Below, one piece after another: positions 8,566-17,971 of a DNA stretch of 64,000 nt. The DNA lies in assembly GCF_002285795.1 (NCBI RefSeq), contig NZ_CP022961.1, positions 4,654,001-4,718,000 on the forward strand, in the 5' to 3' direction. The stretch comes from Plantactinospora sp. KBS50 (GTDB lineage Bacteria; Actinomycetota; Actinomycetes; Mycobacteriales; Micromonosporaceae). Positions within the stretch are counted from its first letter, which is position 1. Every line of letters begins with the position of its first letter. Made by a program: the position numbers and the translations under genes. The notes under the pieces were generated by a model that had not been told where the DNA came from, ran no database searches, and saw nothing but the letters and a program-made list of their open reading frames with translations.

Positions 8566-9761
8566 TCAGCCGGTCGCCGGATCCGGGCGCCAACCGGTCG
8601 TCGCGGCCCAGCGCTCGGCCGCGACGCGCTCCTCGTCGAACCAGGGCTCCTTCGCCGCGGCGTAGCGCTGCCGGTCCCCCTGCGCGGCGTGCCGGCGCTT
8701 GAGGTCCGCGTACGCGTCCCTGCGGTCGGGGTCCGCCCGCAGGTGGTCCCGCATCAGCAGCGCGAACCGCCAGCCCGGCGAGCCGGCCGGCCGGACGTGC
8801 AGGCGCACCGCCCGGCCCGGGTCGGCGCTGCCGTGCAGCCGCTGCGGCCAGCCTCCCGGCTCGGCCCGCGGTGCGCTCCCGGGCCGGTCCCCGCACCGGC
8901 CGGGGCTTCGCGGGAACCCGGCGGCGGCCAGCGGCTCGGCGAGCCGATCCGCCTCGGCCAGGTCGGCGACGGTGAGCTGGACGTCCAGGACGTCCCTGGC
9001 CGCCAGCCCCGGCACGGCCGTGGAGCCCACGTGGTCCAGCCGCGCCGCGGGGCCGAGGGCGTGCCCGATCCGGGCCGCCACCCGGGCGTACTGCTCGGGC
9101 CAGGAGGCGTCGGGGGCCACGGGTGCCAGCGGCGCGGGCGGGGCGACCCGCCGGTGCCGCAGGTTGGCCTCGTACGGCACCAGCCGGTCGCGCCACAGGT
9201 CCGTCACGGCCGCCGACAGGTCGGCCAGGTCGCCGTCGTTGCGGAGCAACACGTCGGCCGCCGCGGCGCGCCGCGCGTCGTCGGCCTGCGCGGCGATCCG
9301 GGCGGACGCCTCGTCCGCGGTCATCCCCCGGTCCCGGACCAGCCGCGCCACCCGGGTGGGCCGGCTCGCGGCCACCACGACCACCAGGTGGTACGTCGGC
9401 GCGAGCCCCACCTCGACCAGCAGCGGTACGTCGTTGACCACGACCGCGTCGGCCGGTGCCGCGGCGAACAGCGCGGCGCTGCGCTCGCGTACCCGGGGTG
9501 GACTATCGCGTTGAGCCGGCCCCGCTGTTCCGGGTCGCCGAACACGATGGCGGCCAACGCCGGCCGGTCCAGTGCGCCGTCCGGTCCGAGGACCCGGTCC
9601 CCGAAGGTCCGCACGACCTCCCGGAGGCCGTCGGTGTCGGGCGCCACCACCTCCCGGGCCAGGACGTCCGAGTCGACGATCACCGCACCGCGCTCGGCGA
9701 GCCGGGCGGCCACGGCGCTCTTGCCGGACGCGATTCCGCCGGTCAACCCCACTCGCAGCAC
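8566..9761 (-). CDS. coaE: Dephospho-CoA kinase fused to GrpB/UPF0157 domain, apparent frameshift
   Basis: CoaE phosphorylates dephospho-CoA, the last step of CoA synthesis. The N-terminus (GTG 9761) has the P-loop [10 protein letters not shown] and continues to [10 protein letters not shown]. The next codons are in the -1 frame: [28 protein letters not shown], then the lid and [13 protein letters not shown]-type end of the kinase. From about residue 205 it continues into a GrpB (UPF0157, nucleotidyltransferase-like) domain with [21 protein letters not shown]. This CoaE-GrpB fusion is usual in actinobacteria. The frames join at 9495-9498; one extra C in the coding run (CACCCC to CACCCCC) restores H-P-R-V-R-E-R, and the 1196-base span is exactly one short. 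CoaE is normally essential, so a sequence error is likelier than a dead gene. Confidence 0.88.
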
Positions 9762-9858
9762 CGGTCAAGTCAACCCGGCGGCGCGCCCCGCCGCAAGATC
9801 GGGCGACTGGAACGGACCATTCGGGCACGGGACCGGGCAGGCGGCCGGCGGCATGCGG

Positions 9859-9902
9859 AAGGCCCCGCCACCCCCGGGCTGAGCCGGGGATGGCGGGGCC
9901 TT
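9859..9902 (-). terminator. Rho-independent-type terminator of rpsA
   Basis: AAGGCCCCGCCA (9859-9870) pairs perfectly with TGGCGGGGCCTT (9891-9902); the inner CCCCGG/CCGGGG lengthens the stem. It lies 33 bases past the rpsA stop codon on the minus strand and faces the coaE gene. The U-tract is short, as is common in actinobacteria. Confidence 0.75.
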
Positions 9903-9935
9903 CCTCGTACGGTGCTGTCCGCCGTACGGTGCGGA

Positions 9936-11423
9936 CTACTTGCCGCCGGCGAGCTTCTCCCGCAGCGCGGCGAGCGCCTCGTCGGTGGCGAGGGTGCCGG
10001 CCGGCTCCTCCGCCTGACGGGTCGGCGCCGGAGTGCTGGAGGAGGTGCTGCCGCCGGTGGGCGGTGCCGGGTTGGCCGCCGCCTCGGCCTCCGCGGCGCG
10101 GGAGGACTGCACCTGCTTGGTGTGCGCCTCCCAACGCTGCCGGGCCTCCGCGTACTGCTGCTCCCAGGCCTCCCGCTGCTTGTCGTACCCCTCGAGCCAC
10201 TCGCCCGTCTCCGGGTCGAAGCCCTCCGGGTAGATGTAGTTGCCCTCGTTGTCGTACGTGGCGGTCATGCCGTAGAGGGTGGGGTCGAAGTTCTCCTCGC
10301 CCTCCACGAAGCCCTCGTTCGCCTGCTTGAGCGACAGCGAGATCCGCCGGCGCTCCAGGTCGATGTCGATGACCTTGACCATGACGTCCGAACCGACCTG
10401 GACGACCTGCTCCGGGATCTCCACGTGCCGCTCGGCCAGCTCGGAGATGTGCACCAGGCCCTCGATGCCGTCGTCGACCCGGACGAACGCGCCGAAGGGC
10501 ACCAGCTTGGTGACCTTGCCGGGCACGATCTGCTGGATCGCGTGGGTCCGGGCGAACTGGCGCCACGGGTCTTCCTGGGTCGCCTTCAGCGACAGCGAGA
10601 CCCGCTCGCGGTCCAGGTCGACGTCCAGGACCTCGACCTCGACCTCCTGGCCGACCTCGACAACCTCGGACGGGTGGTCGATGTGCTTCCAGGACAGCTC
10701 GGAGACGTGCACCAGACCGTCCACGCCGCCAAGGTCGACGAACGCGCCGAAGTTGACGATCGAGGAGACCACGCCCTTGCGGACCTGGCCCTTCTGGAGC
10801 TTGTTGAGGAACTCGGTGCGCACCTCGGACTGCGTCTGCTCCAGCCAGGCCCGGCGGGACAGCACCACGTTGTTGCGGTTCTTGTCCAGCTCGATGATCT
10901 TGGCTTCGAGCTCGCGGCCCACGTACGGCTGCAGATCCCGCACCCGGCGCATCTCGACCAGGGAGGCGGGCAGGAAGCCGCGCAGCCCGATGTCGAGGAT
11001 GAGGCCACCCTTGACCACCTCGATGACGGAGCCGCGCACGACGCCGTCCTCGTCCTTGATCCGCTCGATGGTGCCCCAGGCGCGTTCGTACTGGGCACGC
11101 TTCTTCGACAGGATCAGGCGACCCTCCTTGTCCTCCTTCTGGAGGACGAGGGCCTCGATGTGGTCACCGACGGACACCACCTCGGCGGGATCGACGTCGT
11201 GCTTGATCGACAACTCGCGCGAGGGGATCACACCCTCGGTCTTGTAGCCGATGTCGAGCAGGACCTCGTCCCGATCGACCTTGACGACGGTGCCTTCGAC
11301 AATGTCGCCGTCGTTGAAGTACTTGATGGTCTCGTCGATGGCCGCGAGGAAGGCTTCTTCCGTGCCGAGGTCATCGACGGTGACCCGGTTGGCGCTCGAG
11401 GTGGCCTCGATGCTGCTCGTCAT
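9936..11423 (-). CDS. rpsA: 30S ribosomal protein S1
   Basis: A 495-residue S1, which binds mRNA and helps load it on the 30S subunit. Four S1/OB-fold domains are readable: DIVEGTVVKVDRDEVLLDIG (about 40), GVVRGSVIEVVKGGLILDIG, VRKGVVSSIVNFGAFVDLGG and IVPGKVTKLVPFGAFVRVDD, each ending in a VHVSEL or related motif. This is the four-domain form of Gram-positive bacteria rather than the six-domain form of E. coli. The C-terminal 100 residues are an acidic, proline- and serine-rich tail ending LREKLAGGK. ATG 11423 gives MTSSIEATSSANRVT, typical of actinobacterial S1; the open frame upstream is not coding-like. It is followed by coaE, separated by a terminator. Confidence 0.97.
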   Translation of the reverse strand: MTSSIEATSSANRVTVDDLGTEEAFLAAIDETIKYFNDGDIVEGTVVKVDRDEVLLDIGYKTEGVIPSRELSIKHDVDPAEVVSVGDHIEALVLQKEDKEGRLILSKKRAQYERAWGTIERIKDEDGVVRGSVIEVVKGGLILDIGLRGFLPASLVEMRRVRDLQPYVGRELEAKIIELDKNRNNVVLSRRAWLEQTQSEVRTEFLNKLQKGQVRKGVVSSIVNFGAFVDLGGVDGLVHVSELSWKHIDHPSEVVEVGQEVEVEVLDVDLDRERVSLSLKATQEDPWRQFARTHAIQQIVPGKVTKLVPFGAFVRVDDGIEGLVHISELAERHVEIPEQVVQVGSDVMVKVIDIDLERRRISLSLKQANEGFVEGEENFDPTLYGMTATYDNEGNYIYPEGFDPETGEWLEGYDKQREAWEQQYAEARQRWEAHTKQVQSSRAAEAEAAANPAPPTGGSTSSSTPAPTRQAEEPAGTLATDEALAALREKLAGGK

Positions 11424-11851
11424 GTGGGCGGTTGCTCCGGTCGGATGGATTGTCGCCGCAGGTGGTTGTCGCGGTGACCTGTTCGCGCCAACGGACCCGC
11501 CGGCGGGCACGCCGAGCAATGACCGGTCGATGATCATTGAACGTGTCCGTCGACCGCGGACCTGCTCCCTGCCGAGGCACACGATCCGCAAGCGCACCAG
11601 TAAGCTTACCGTGCGCATTACCACAGCGTGCAAGGCCAGGGCAGGTGATCCAACGCGCTTTGCCGGGAGCCGAGACAATATCAGGACATAGGGCCAGATG
11701 TCGACGGCCGACGGCGGGCTGCAACCGCTCCCCCGGCCGCCCCCTCCCGCTCCACCAGCGAAGATCCGCACGGTACGCCCCGGGGCGTACCCGCGCTCGG
11801 GACGCCGTTTCGCTCCGCGGAGATCGACGGGACACCCCCTAGACTGCCGCG
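11424..11851. other. Intergenic region with the divergent rpsA and methyltransferase leaders
   Basis: No gene is apparent in these 428 bases. The rpsA leader is long. On the minus strand TTGCAC (11633-11628) and TAAGCT (11608-11603) with a 19-base spacer are a possible rpsA promoter, overlapping the 10-base palindrome GTAAGCTTAC. The region around 11590-11690 is less GC-rich than its surroundings, as expected for a promoter. I recognised no known leader RNA motif. Confidence 0.4.
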
Positions 11852-12676
11852 ATGGACCAGCAGGGGTCGGCCGACGCGGAACCGGGCGTTTCCCGCCGAC
11901 CGGTGAGCGACGCCGAGGCGCGGCGGGCCAACCGGGGTTGGTGGGACACCGACGCCGACGCCTACCAGCAGGAACACGGCGCCTTCCTCGGCGACGTGGA
12001 CTTCGTCTGGTGTCCGGAGGGGCTGCGGGAGGCCGACGCGGGGCTGCTCGGGCCGGTGGCCGGCACCCGGATCCTGGAACTGGGCTGCGGTGCGGCCGCC
12101 GCCGCGCGGTGGCTGCGCCGCGCGGGTGCCGAGGTGGTGGCCACCGACCTGTCCGCGGGCATGTTGCGGCACGCCGCGGCCGCGGCCCACCGCACCGGGG
12201 TACGCGTGCCGCTGGTCCAGGCCGACGCGCTGGCCCTGCCGTTTCCGGCCGGCATCTTCGACACGGTCTGCACCGCGTTCGGCGCGGTCCCGTTCGTCGC
12301 CGACTCGGCGGCCCTGATGCGCGAGGTGTACCGGGTGCTCCGCCCGGGTGGCCGCTGGGTGTTCTCGGTGACCCACCCGATCCGGTGGATCTTCCTGGAC
12401 GATCCCGGCGAGGGCGGCCTGCTGGCCGTGCACTCGTACTTCGACCGCCGACCGTACGTCGAGCAGGACGAGACCGGCACCGCCCGCTACGTCGAGCAGC
12501 ACCGGACCCTGGGCGACCGGATCCGCGAACTGGTCGGCGCCGGCTTCGTCCTGCGCGATCTGGTCGAACCGGAGTGGCCGGCCGACCACGGGGAGGTCTG
12601 GGGCCAGTGGAGCCCGCTGCGCGGTCGGCTCTTTCCCGGTACGGCCATCTACCTGGCCGACAAGCCCGCGGGCTGA
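11852..12676 (+). CDS. Class I SAM-dependent methyltransferase
   Basis: A 274-residue Rossmann-fold methyltransferase of the UbiE/Methyltransf_11 type. Motif I is ILELGCGAAAAARWL (about residue 75), with the acidic end of strand 2 at VVATDLSAGML, motif II FDTVCTAFGAVPF and post-motif REVYRVLRPGGRWVFSV. The N-terminal region RRANRGWWDTDADAYQQEHG is a common actinobacterial lead-in; the C-terminal part (WIFLDDPGEGG, HRTLGDRIRELVGAGF) is shared by a family of conserved orthologues next to rpsA/polA. Substrate is unknown. It is divergent from rpsA and followed by two small genes on the same strand. Confidence 0.88.
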   Translation: MDQQGSADAEPGVSRRPVSDAEARRANRGWWDTDADAYQQEHGAFLGDVDFVWCPEGLREADAGLLGPVAGTRILELGCGAAAAARWLRRAGAEVVATDLSAGMLRHAAAAAHRTGVRVPLVQADALALPFPAGIFDTVCTAFGAVPFVADSAALMREVYRVLRPGGRWVFSVTHPIRWIFLDDPGEGGLLAVHSYFDRRPYVEQDETGTARYVEQHRTLGDRIRELVGAGFVLRDLVEPEWPADHGEVWGQWSPLRGRLFPGTAIYLADKPAG

Positions 12677-12838
12677 ACCCACCTCGGGTCCACACCTGCC
12701 GCCAGCCGGACGTGCTGCACCGGGCCGACGTGGACGGCAACCGGTGGTACCTGCGGCCGGGCAACCGACCGCCGGCGGGTGGCGCCGGCGCGTACGCCGA
12801 TCCGGTTTTGCCGGCCCGGGCGCGGGTACCCGAGCGGC

Positions 12839-13057
12839 ATGGCGAGCCAGCAGCGGTTCCGCAAGGGTGATCACGTCTCCTGGGCCAGCCACGGCGGCCG
12901 GGGACACGGCGTCGTGCAGGGCGAGATCACCGAGCGGACCCGGATCCGGGGCCGGACCGTGAACGCCTCGCCGGAGGCGCCGCAGTACCGCATCCGCAAC
13001 GACGACTCGGGCCGGGACGTCGCGCACCGACCGGAGGCGCTGCGCCGTGAGCGGTGA
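12839..13057 (+). CDS. DUF2945 (hypervirulence-associated TUDOR-type) small protein
   Basis: A 72-residue protein: MASQQRFRKGDHVSWASHGG, GVVQGEITERTRIRGRTVNAS and PQYRIRNDDSGRDVAHRPEALR. This is the DUF2945/HVA-TUDOR pattern, a small beta-barrel whose role is undefined. ATG 12839 starts the conserved domain; the frame is open upstream but not similar. It overlaps the next gene by 11 bases, so the two are probably co-translated. DUF2945 and DUF3140 genes are often neighbours in actinobacteria and proteobacteria, which suggests a shared function, perhaps with nucleic acids; that is inference. Confidence 0.8.
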   Translation: MASQQRFRKGDHVSWASHGGRGHGVVQGEITERTRIRGRTVNASPEAPQYRIRNDDSGRDVAHRPEALRRER

Positions 13058-13379
13058 CGACGGCCGGGACACCTACCGCGAGTTCACCGAGGCCGTGAAC
13101 ATGCGACCCGGCGAACTCCAGCGGTGGCTGGAGACCGACGAGTCCAAGACGGTCGGCTGGCGCCGGGGCGGCGGCGAGTCCGTGGGACACGACTCCGGGC
13201 GGAAGATCGTCAACCTGCTCCGGCGCAGGCGCGCCGAACTGACCGACGCCGACTACAGACACATGCGCAAGGTCGTCGGGTACGTCCGCCGGCACATGGC
13301 GCAGCGGCCCCGCGGCGACGTCCGGCGGACCCGGTGGCGGTACTCCCTGATGAACTGGGGTCACGACCCCCTGAAGTAG
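13047..13379 (+). CDS. DUF3140 domain protein
   Basis: A 110-residue, strongly basic protein: YREFTEAVNMRPGELQRWLET, ESVGHDSGRKIVNLLRRRRAEL, TDADYRHMRKVVGYVRRHMAQR and SLMNWGHDPLK. This matches DUF3140, a family with a helical N-terminal part reminiscent of DNA-binding proteins and a conserved NWGHDP end. GTG 13047 lies within the last codons of the DUF2945 gene, indicating translational coupling. Function is unknown; the high content of Arg and the partner protein make nucleic-acid binding plausible. Its 3' end faces polA. Confidence 0.8.
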   Translation: MSGDDGRDTYREFTEAVNMRPGELQRWLETDESKTVGWRRGGGESVGHDSGRKIVNLLRRRRAELTDADYRHMRKVVGYVRRHMAQRPRGDVRRTRWRYSLMNWGHDPLK

Positions 13380-13501
13380 CCGGGCGTACGCGCGCCGGTC
13401 GCGGGCGGCCCGGCGGCGCCCGGCGTTCGGGCGGTCAGGTCCGACCCGTGCGGGCCGGGCTGCCCGCAACCCCGGCCCGGCGGCGTTCGGCGTTCGGGCG
13501 G

Positions 13502-16189
13502 TCAGTGCTCGGCGCTGTTCCAGTCCCGGCCGGCACCGACCGACACCTCCAGCGGCACCTGGAGCGGGTACGCCCCGCCCATCTCGCGGCGGACCACCTC
13601 GACCAGCGCGTCCCGCTCGCCGGGGGCGACCTCGAAGACCAGTTCGTCGTGCACCTGCAGCAGCATCCGCGAGCCGAGATCGGAGCCGCGCAGCGCGGCG
13701 TCCACCTGGAGCATCGCCTTCTTGATGATGTCGGCGGCGGAGCCCTGGATGGGGGCGTTGAGCGCCATCCGCTCGGCCATCTCCCGCCGCTGCCGGTTGT
13801 CGCTGACCAGATCCGGCAGGTAGCGGCGACGGCCGAGGATCGTCTCGGTGTACCCGTCCCGCCGGGCCCGGTCCACCACCTCGTGCAGGTAGTCCCGTAC
13901 CCCGCCGAACCGGCTGAAGTACTCCTCCATCAGCCCCCGCGCCTCCTCGGCGGAGATGCCGAGCTGCTGGGAGAGCCCGAACGCGCTCAGCCCGTACGCG
14001 AGGCCGTAGTTCATCGCCTTGATCTTGCGCCGCTGGTCGGCGGTCACCTCGGACAGCGGCACGGTGAACACCGACGAGGCCGTGGCGGCGTGGAAGTCCG
14101 CGCCGGAGTTGAACGCCTCGATCAACGCGGCGTCCCCGGACAGATGCGCCATGATCCGCATCTCGATCTGGCTGTAGTCGGCCGACAGCAGCGACTCGTA
14201 CCCCTCCCCCACCACGAACGCCCGGCGGATCCGCCTGCCCTCCTCGGTGCGGATGGGGATGTTCTGCAGGTTGGGGTCGGTCGAGGAGAGCCGGCCGGTG
14301 GCCGCGACGGTCTGGTTGAACGTGGTGTGGATGCGCCCGTCCGGGGAGACCGACTTGAGCAGGCCGTCCACCGTGGACTTCAGCCGGGCCACGTCGCGGT
14401 GCCGGAGCAGGTGCGCTAGCAGCGGGTGCTCGGTCTGCACGAACAGCCACTGCAGCGCGTCGGCGTCGGTGGTGTAGCCGGTCTTGATCCGCTTCGTCTT
14501 CGGCAGGCCGAGATCGCCGAACAGGATCTCCTGCAACTGCTTCGGCGAGCCCAGGTTGAACTCCCGGCCCACCACCGCGTACGCCGCCTGGGCGGCCTCC
14601 TTCACCCCGGCCGCGAAGTGCGCCTCCAGCTCCGACAGGTAGTCCGTGTCGGCGGCGATGCCGATCCGCTCCATCGTGCCCAGGACACCCACCAGCGGCA
14701 GCTCCACCTCGGCCAGCAGCCGGCTGGACAGCTCCCCGTCCCGGGCCAGTTCGGCGCCGATCGCCTCGGCCAGATCCAGGGTGGCCCGGGCGCGCAGCAT
14801 CAGGTTGCGCTCGACCTCGCCCTCGTCGCCCAGGCCGTCGATGGTGAGCTGACCGTCGGCCGGGGCGTCCACCTTCAGCTCCCGGTGCAGGTAGCGCAGG
14901 GCCAGGTCGGTCAGGTCGTACGAGCGCTGGTCGGGCCGGGCCAGGTAGGCGGCCAGCGCGGTGTCCCGGGCCACCCCGCCCAGCGACCAGCCGCGCTCGG
15001 CGAACGCCAGCATCGCCGGCTTGCTGTCGTGCAACACCTTGGGCCGCTGCGCGTCGGCCAGCCAGGCGGCCACGGCCGCGTCGTCGGCCGGCTCCAGCGC
15101 CGCCGGGTCGAACCAGGCCGCCACCCCGTCGGCGGTCGCCAGGGCCATCCCGGTCAGCTCACCGGCGCCGCGCCCGAAGCTGCCGCTGACCGCCACCCCG
15201 CACGGGGTGCCGGCCGGCAGGTGCGTCTCGATCCAGCCGGCCACCGCACCGGCGCCGAGCTGCTCGCCGGCCAGCTCGAACCCGGCCTCGGCCTCCGGTT
15301 CCACCGCGTCGAGGTACTGGTAGAGCCGGTCGCGCAGGATCCGGAACTCCAGCGTGTCGAAGACCTGGTGCACCGCCTCCCGGTCCCAGCCGGCCCAGAG
15401 CGCGTCGTCCGGGCGCAGCGGCAACTCCAGGTCGATGACCAGGCGGTTGAGATCGTAGTTGCGGATCACGTCGGCCAGCCGCTCCCGCAGGCTCTCGCCG
15501 GCCTTGCCCTTGATCGCGTCGGCCTGCGCGACCACGCCCTCCACGCCGCCGTACGTGTTGATCCACTTGGCCGCGGTCTTCGGTCCGACGCCCGGGATGC
15601 CGGAGAGGTTGTCGCTGCTCTCGCCGACCAGCGCGGCGAGGTCCCGATAGCGGTCCGGGCCGACGCCGTAGCGCTCGGTCACCGCGGCCGGATCCATCCG
15701 GGCCAGGTCCGACACGCCCTTGCGCGGGTAGAGCACGGTGACCTGCTCACCGACCAGTTGGAAGGCGTCCCGGTCGCCGGTGCAGATCAGCACCGACATC
15801 CCCGCGTCGCGCGCCTGGCAGGCCAGCGTGGCGATCACGTCGTCGGCCTCGTAGTTCTCCTTCTCGACCGCCGGGATCCGCAGCGCCGTCAGCACCTCCT
15901 TGATCAGGCTGACCTGGCCGGCGAACTCGGGCGGGCTCTCCTTGCGGCCGGCCTTGTAGTCCGCGTACTTCTCGGTGCGGAACGAGCGGCGGGACAGGTC
16001 GAAGGCCACCACGACGTGCGTCGGCCGCTCGTCCCGGAGCACGTTGATCAGCATGGAGGTGAAGCCGTAGACCGCGTTCGTCGGCTGCCCCGTGGTGGTG
16101 GAGAAGTTCTCCACCGGCAGGGCGAAGAACGCCCGGTAGGCCAGGGAATGTCCGTCGAGCAGCAGCAGGCGCGGAGTCGTCGCGGTCAC
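13502..16189 (-). CDS. polA: DNA polymerase I
   Basis: An 895-residue Pol I for Okazaki-fragment processing and repair. The N-terminal 5'-3' exonuclease shows LLLLDGHSLAYRAFFALP, AFDLSRRSFR, NYEADDVIATLA, CTGDRDAFQLV and GIPGVGPKTAAKW. The central 3'-5' exonuclease-like domain lacks the usual DEDD acids, so proofreading is probably absent, as in other actinobacterial Pol I. The polymerase domain has motif A SADYSQIEMRIMAH, motif B RRKIKAMNYGLAYGLSAFG and motif C LLQVHDELVFEV. GTG 16189 gives MTATTPRLLLLDGHS, matching orthologues; TTG 16219 is an alternative with no support. Its 3' end carries a duplicated 18-base sequence (13421-13438 and 13488-13505). Confidence 0.97.
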   Translation of the reverse strand: MTATTPRLLLLDGHSLAYRAFFALPVENFSTTTGQPTNAVYGFTSMLINVLRDERPTHVVVAFDLSRRSFRTEKYADYKAGRKESPPEFAGQVSLIKEVLTALRIPAVEKENYEADDVIATLACQARDAGMSVLICTGDRDAFQLVGEQVTVLYPRKGVSDLARMDPAAVTERYGVGPDRYRDLAALVGESSDNLSGIPGVGPKTAAKWINTYGGVEGVVAQADAIKGKAGESLRERLADVIRNYDLNRLVIDLELPLRPDDALWAGWDREAVHQVFDTLEFRILRDRLYQYLDAVEPEAEAGFELAGEQLGAGAVAGWIETHLPAGTPCGVAVSGSFGRGAGELTGMALATADGVAAWFDPAALEPADDAAVAAWLADAQRPKVLHDSKPAMLAFAERGWSLGGVARDTALAAYLARPDQRSYDLTDLALRYLHRELKVDAPADGQLTIDGLGDEGEVERNLMLRARATLDLAEAIGAELARDGELSSRLLAEVELPLVGVLGTMERIGIAADTDYLSELEAHFAAGVKEAAQAAYAVVGREFNLGSPKQLQEILFGDLGLPKTKRIKTGYTTDADALQWLFVQTEHPLLAHLLRHRDVARLKSTVDGLLKSVSPDGRIHTTFNQTVAATGRLSSTDPNLQNIPIRTEEGRRIRRAFVVGEGYESLLSADYSQIEMRIMAHLSGDAALIEAFNSGADFHAATASSVFTVPLSEVTADQRRKIKAMNYGLAYGLSAFGLSQQLGISAEEARGLMEEYFSRFGGVRDYLHEVVDRARRDGYTETILGRRRYLPDLVSDNRQRREMAERMALNAPIQGSAADIIKKAMLQVDAALRGSDLGSRMLLQVHDELVFEVAPGERDALVEVVRREMGGAYPLQVPLEVSVGAGRDWNSAEH

Positions 16190-16248
16190 GGCAGCGACTC
16201 TAGTCCGCGGCTGTGACAACGATCGCGACCGGCACGGTGCGCTGGGGG

Positions 16249-16317
16249 GTTTCCGCCGGGCACGCCCACTCCGGGCGGATCAGGCCCGATCCCCGGGTGG
16301 GCGTGCCGGGCGGAAAC
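16249..16317 (-). terminator. Long hairpin downstream of the liv operon
   Basis: A 20-base arm beginning GTTTCCGCCGGGCACGCCCA (16249-16268) is complementary to 16298-16317 with a single mismatch; the intervening sequence (GGGCGGATC/GATCCCCGG) can pair further. It starts 16 bases past the livF stop codon on the minus strand and precedes polA on the same strand, so it should end liv transcription. Confidence 0.7.
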
Positions 16318-16332
16318 GCGACCGGCGACCGG

Positions 16333-17043
16333 TCAGGAAACGCCGAGGTACGCCTCCCGGACCGCCGGGTCGTGCATCAGCTCCCGGCCGCTGCCCTCCT
16401 TGACGATCCGGCCGGTCTCCAGCACGTACCCCCGGTGCGCCCGGGCGAGCGCCTGCTGGGCGTTCTGCTCGACGAGCAGGATCGTGGTGCCCTGCTCGTT
16501 GATCTCGGTGATGATGTCGAAGATCTGCTTGATCACCATCGGGGCCAGCCCCATCGACGGCTCGTCGAGCAGCAGCAGCTTCGGCCGGCTCATCAACGCC
16601 CGGCCCACCGCCAGCATCTGCTGCTCGCCGCCGGAGAGCGTCCCGCCCGGCTGCCGCCGCCGCTCGGCGAGCCGGGGAAACAGTTCGAACACCCGCTTGA
16701 GGTCGGCGGCGATCCCCGCCGTGTCCCGCCGGCTGTAGGCGCCCATGTCCAGGTTCTCCAGCACCGTCATGCCGGGGAAGATCTGCCGGCCCTCCGGAGA
16801 CTGGCAGAGCCCGCGCACCACCCGCAGGTCGGCGCGCAGCCGGCTGATGTCCTCACCGGCGAAGACGATCCGCCCACCGGCCAACGGACGGATCCCGGAC
16901 AACGCCCGCATCGTGGTCGTCTTGCCGGCCCCGTTGGCCCCGATCAGGGCCACGACCTCACCCTCGTCCACGTGGAGGCTGATGCCGTGCAGCGCCTCGA
17001 TCCGGCCGTAGCACACGGAGACGTTGTGCAGCTCAAGCAGCAT
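16333..17043 (-). CDS. livF: Branched-chain amino-acid ABC transporter, ATP-binding protein LivF
   Basis: A 236-residue ABC ATPase, one of the two nucleotide-binding subunits of a LIV-I type importer. Walker A GANGAGKTTT (about 39-48), Q-loop LCQSPEGRQIFP, signature LSGGEQQML, Walker B LLLLDEPSMGLAP and the switch His in ILLVEQN are intact. The length, the RQIFPGMTVLENLDMG segment and the C-terminus GRELMHDPAVREAYLG are characteristic of LivF rather than LivG. ATG 17043 overlaps the livG stop by 11 bases. It is the last gene of livKHMGF and is followed by a long hairpin. Confidence 0.93.
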   Translation of the reverse strand: MLLELHNVSVCYGRIEALHGISLHVDEGEVVALIGANGAGKTTTMRALSGIRPLAGGRIVFAGEDISRLRADLRVVRGLCQSPEGRQIFPGMTVLENLDMGAYSRRDTAGIAADLKRVFELFPRLAERRRQPGGTLSGGEQQMLAVGRALMSRPKLLLLDEPSMGLAPMVIKQIFDIITEINEQGTTILLVEQNAQQALARAHRGYVLETGRIVKEGSGRELMHDPAVREAYLGVS

Positions 17044-17971
17044 CGGCGGGCTCCCCAAGGTAGGCGGCGATCACCTTCGGGTCCCGGCTGACCTCGTCCG
17101 GCGCCCCATCGGCGATCTTCCGGCCGAACTCCAGCACCACGATCCGGTCGGTGACGCCCATGACCAGCTTCATGTCGTGCTCGATCAGCAGGACGGTGTG
17201 CCCGCGGTCGCGGATCTGGCGGATCAGATCGAGCAGGTCCTCCTTCTCGGCCGGGTTGAACCCGGCGGCCGGCTCGTCCAGGCAGATCAGCTTCGGCTCG
17301 GTGCCGAGCGCCCGGGCGATCTCCAGCCGCCGCTGGTACCCGTACGGAAGGTTGCGGGCCAGGTCGTTGGCCCGGTCGGCGATCCCGACGAAGCGCAACA
17401 GTTCCATCGCCATGGACTCGGCCGCCCGCTCCTCCAGGATGTACCGGGAGAGGCCGAAGATCCGGGCCGAGGACCGGCGCAGTTGCTGCCAGGCCCGCAA
17501 CGGCCCGCCGGAGGCCGTGACCTGCGGCAGTTCCTCCGGATCCGGGCGCTTGCGGTAGAGCCGGAACAGCGCCCCCGGCACGCTCGTGCGGTGCCGGGAG
17601 TCGGTACCCACCATCACGTTCTCCAGCGCGGTCATCTCCGGGAAGAGACGAATGTTCTGGAAGGTCCGCGAGATGCCCATCCGGCTGATCTGGTGTGGCT
17701 TGCGCCCGCTGACCCGCTCCCCGCCGAACCGGACGATTCCCGACGTCGGCCGGTAGACGCCGGTCATCACGTTGAAGCAGGTCGTCTTGCCGGCGCCGTT
17801 CGGGCCGATGAGGCCGAGAATCTCGCCGTCGTAGATCTCGAAGGCGATCTGGTCCAGCGCCACCACCCCGCCGAAGCGCAGGGTCACGTCCTCGACCTGC
17901 AGCAGCGCGCGACGCGGTTCGGGCTGGGTCGGGATCCGCGGCGCCGCCGCCGGGCTGGCCGCCTCAGACAT
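17033..17971 (-). CDS. livG: Branched-chain amino-acid ABC transporter, ATP-binding protein LivG
   Basis: A 312-residue ABC ATPase. It has Walker A GPNGAGKTTC, the LivG-specific extended segment between Walker A and signature (GRKPHQISRMGISRTFQNIRL, then a long helical insert to about 190), signature LPYGYQRRLEIARAL, Walker B LICLDEPAAGFNPAEK and switch His LLIEHDM. The N-terminal 30 residues are proline- and alanine-rich. ATG 17971 overlaps the livM stop by 8 bases (ATGTCTGA). It works with LivF to energise uptake through LivH and LivM. Confidence 0.93.
   Translation of the reverse strand: MSEAASPAAAPRIPTQPEPRRALLQVEDVTLRFGGVVALDQIAFEIYDGEILGLIGPNGAGKTTCFNVMTGVYRPTSGIVRFGGERVSGRKPHQISRMGISRTFQNIRLFPEMTALENVMVGTDSRHRTSVPGALFRLYRKRPDPEELPQVTASGGPLRAWQQLRRSSARIFGLSRYILEERAAESMAMELLRFVGIADRANDLARNLPYGYQRRLEIARALGTEPKLICLDEPAAGFNPAEKEDLLDLIRQIRDRGHTVLLIEHDMKLVMGVTDRIVVLEFGRKIADGAPDEVSRDPKVIAAYLGEPADAA

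Noticed and set aside
13421-13505. Recombination site at the polA 3' end (18-base direct repeat)
   Set aside because: The repeat is short, lies in convergent 3' sequence and resembles the other local duplications. No element lies between the copies.
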